From NCBI GenBank assembly GCA_015523575.1, contig WAJZ01000068.1, forward strand, positions 1 through 6,575: a DNA stretch of 6,575 bases. The letters run 5' to 3'. Position numbers and translations under genes: made by a program. Source of the stretch: Candidatus Hestiella acidicharens. Its GTDB lineage: Archaea > Thermoproteota > Thermoprotei_A > Sulfolobales > Acidilobaceae. The notes under the pieces are model-generated. The model did no database searches and was not told where the DNA came from. It was given only the letters and a program-made list of their open reading frames with translations. This document shows positions 6,130-6,575 of the stretch, one piece after another (within the stretch, counting starts at the first letter, position 1; the number at the start of each line of letters is the position of its first letter).

Positions 6130-6567
6130 TTATAGATAAGGGGCTAGGGGCTCGAGGCTGAACCCAAAATTGAATATAACCTTGAACCTCCTCGCCTTAG
6201 CGATTATAAAGAACCAACGCCCTTTATGGCGGAGAGGAGGTCAGATCTTCGGCAGGGTCTCCTGCCTTTTCCTATAACCCGTTTGTCCACAGAGGGTCAT
6301 TCCATACATTTTATGGGCATTCATGGTCTCCTCTATGGGCTTCCGCCTCATCCAAAGGGGCTTGTTAATCCCTATTATGGGGTTGGCATTTACTCCCAAT
6401 GACACGAAGCAAATCTAAGCTTTAAGGGACTTGTAACATCGCTCCCATAGCTCTAACTAATGATAAACTTTCCTAAATGGACGTTTCTGCTCGCAACCGT
6501 TCTGGTCATCCGCTACTTTTGAAACCTTTGAAATAATTGTAGCGGATAACCTTCCAGCCTCCCGTTT
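6130..6567 (-). pseudogene. Decayed protein-coding frame, possibly a transposase remnant
   Basis: One minus-strand frame stays open for about 145 codons except for three stops (at 6457-6459, 6415-6417 and 6241-6243). Protein-like stretches include SATIISKVSKVADDQNG, LELWERCYKSLKA, ICFVSLGVNANPIIGINKP, MRRKPIEETMNAHKMYGMTL and KGRWFFIIAKARRFK. The LGVNANPIIGINK segment resembles the strand before the last acidic residue in some DDE transposases (LGxxPVIxxN-like), but no complete catalytic triad can be traced and no family can be named. Its upstream end runs through the 79-bp repeat and begins after tandem stops at 6568-6573. Similar chance openness in GC-richer DNA is possible, so this is a tentative call. 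Confidence 0.33.
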
Positions 6568-6575
6568 TCATTAGC
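6497..6575 (-). repeat. Right copy of the 79-bp inverted repeat, reaching the window edge
   Basis: This is the reverse complement of 3846-3924 with three mismatches. Identity starts sharply at CCGTTCTGG (6497) and continues to the last base of the window, so the full repeat probably extends further. The hairpin arms lie at 6504-6516 and 6539-6551, with one mispair (6507 against 6548) where the left copy is perfect. Confidence 0.93.
6548..6575 (-). pseudogene. tnpB: Edge fragment of a second tnpB copy
   Basis: Entering from beyond the window on the minus strand, the frame LMKTGGWKV matches the frame-shifted continuation of the left tnpB (LMKMGG-stop-KV). It has an intact Trp codon (TGG) where the left copy has TGA. 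It then runs into the same hairpin. The piece is only 28 bases, so assignment rests on its identity to the left copy. Confidence 0.4.

Noticed and set aside
3846..6575. CRISPR or tandem array from the repeated hairpin units
   Set aside because: There are only two copies, in opposite orientation and 2.6 kb apart, with no spacers.
5934..6575. tRNA or rRNA gene in the right-hand non-coding region
   Set aside because: No cloverleaf with GTTCRA-type T-arm and matching acceptor stem, and no conserved rRNA segment, was found on either strand.

Overview
This is an archaeal window, probably from a thermophilic member of the Thermoproteota (Crenarchaeota) or a close relative. The evidence is an archaeal alpha-type NAC protein with a UBA domain, an archaeal CPSF-like beta-CASP nuclease, an archaeal-type phosphoglycolate phosphatase, AT-rich TATA-like boxes about 25 bases before several starts, a probable leaderless GTG gene, and heavy use of ATA, AGA and AGG codons. 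No genus can be named from this alone.

Layout. The left third is ordinary core genome. A HAD phosphatase (57-782, +) converges on a beta-CASP metallo-beta-lactamase ribonuclease (816-2084, -). That gene diverges from NAC (2209-2571, +) across a short AT-rich promoter region. The middle (2605-3924) is a graveyard of IS607/IS605-type transposon parts. It holds a TnpB C-terminal remnant on the minus strand that has lost its zinc ribbon, then an IS607-type pair on the plus strand: serine recombinase tnpA broken by a frameshift and tnpB cut after its N-terminal third. A strong promoter then leads into an intact 602-residue ClC chloride channel/transporter with two CBS domains (4125-5933). The last 640 bases hold no intact gene. 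They contain U-tract terminator candidates, a GC-rich hairpin resembling the right end of TnpB elements, a decayed reading frame on the minus strand with three stops, and a repeat that reaches the window edge.

The most unusual structure is a 79-bp sequence at 3846-3924 that recurs inverted at 6497-6575 with only three differences. The two copies bracket the ClC gene, about 2.57 kb apart. Each contains a 13-bp stem hairpin at the same apparent junction inside a tnpB frame. The right copy still touches the window edge, so the repeat is probably longer. It looks as if a tnpB already interrupted by another element was duplicated in inverse orientation around the ClC locus. This could form a composite or invertible segment, or it could be debris of nested insertions. 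The IS607 genes use CTC, GAG, AAG and GAC codons more than their neighbours, which suggests they arrived from another genome.

The core genes act separately: metabolic clean-up of 2-phosphoglycolate, RNA 3'-end processing or decay, ribosome-associated chaperoning, and chloride/proton handling at the membrane. No new defence or signalling system with intact genes is visible.
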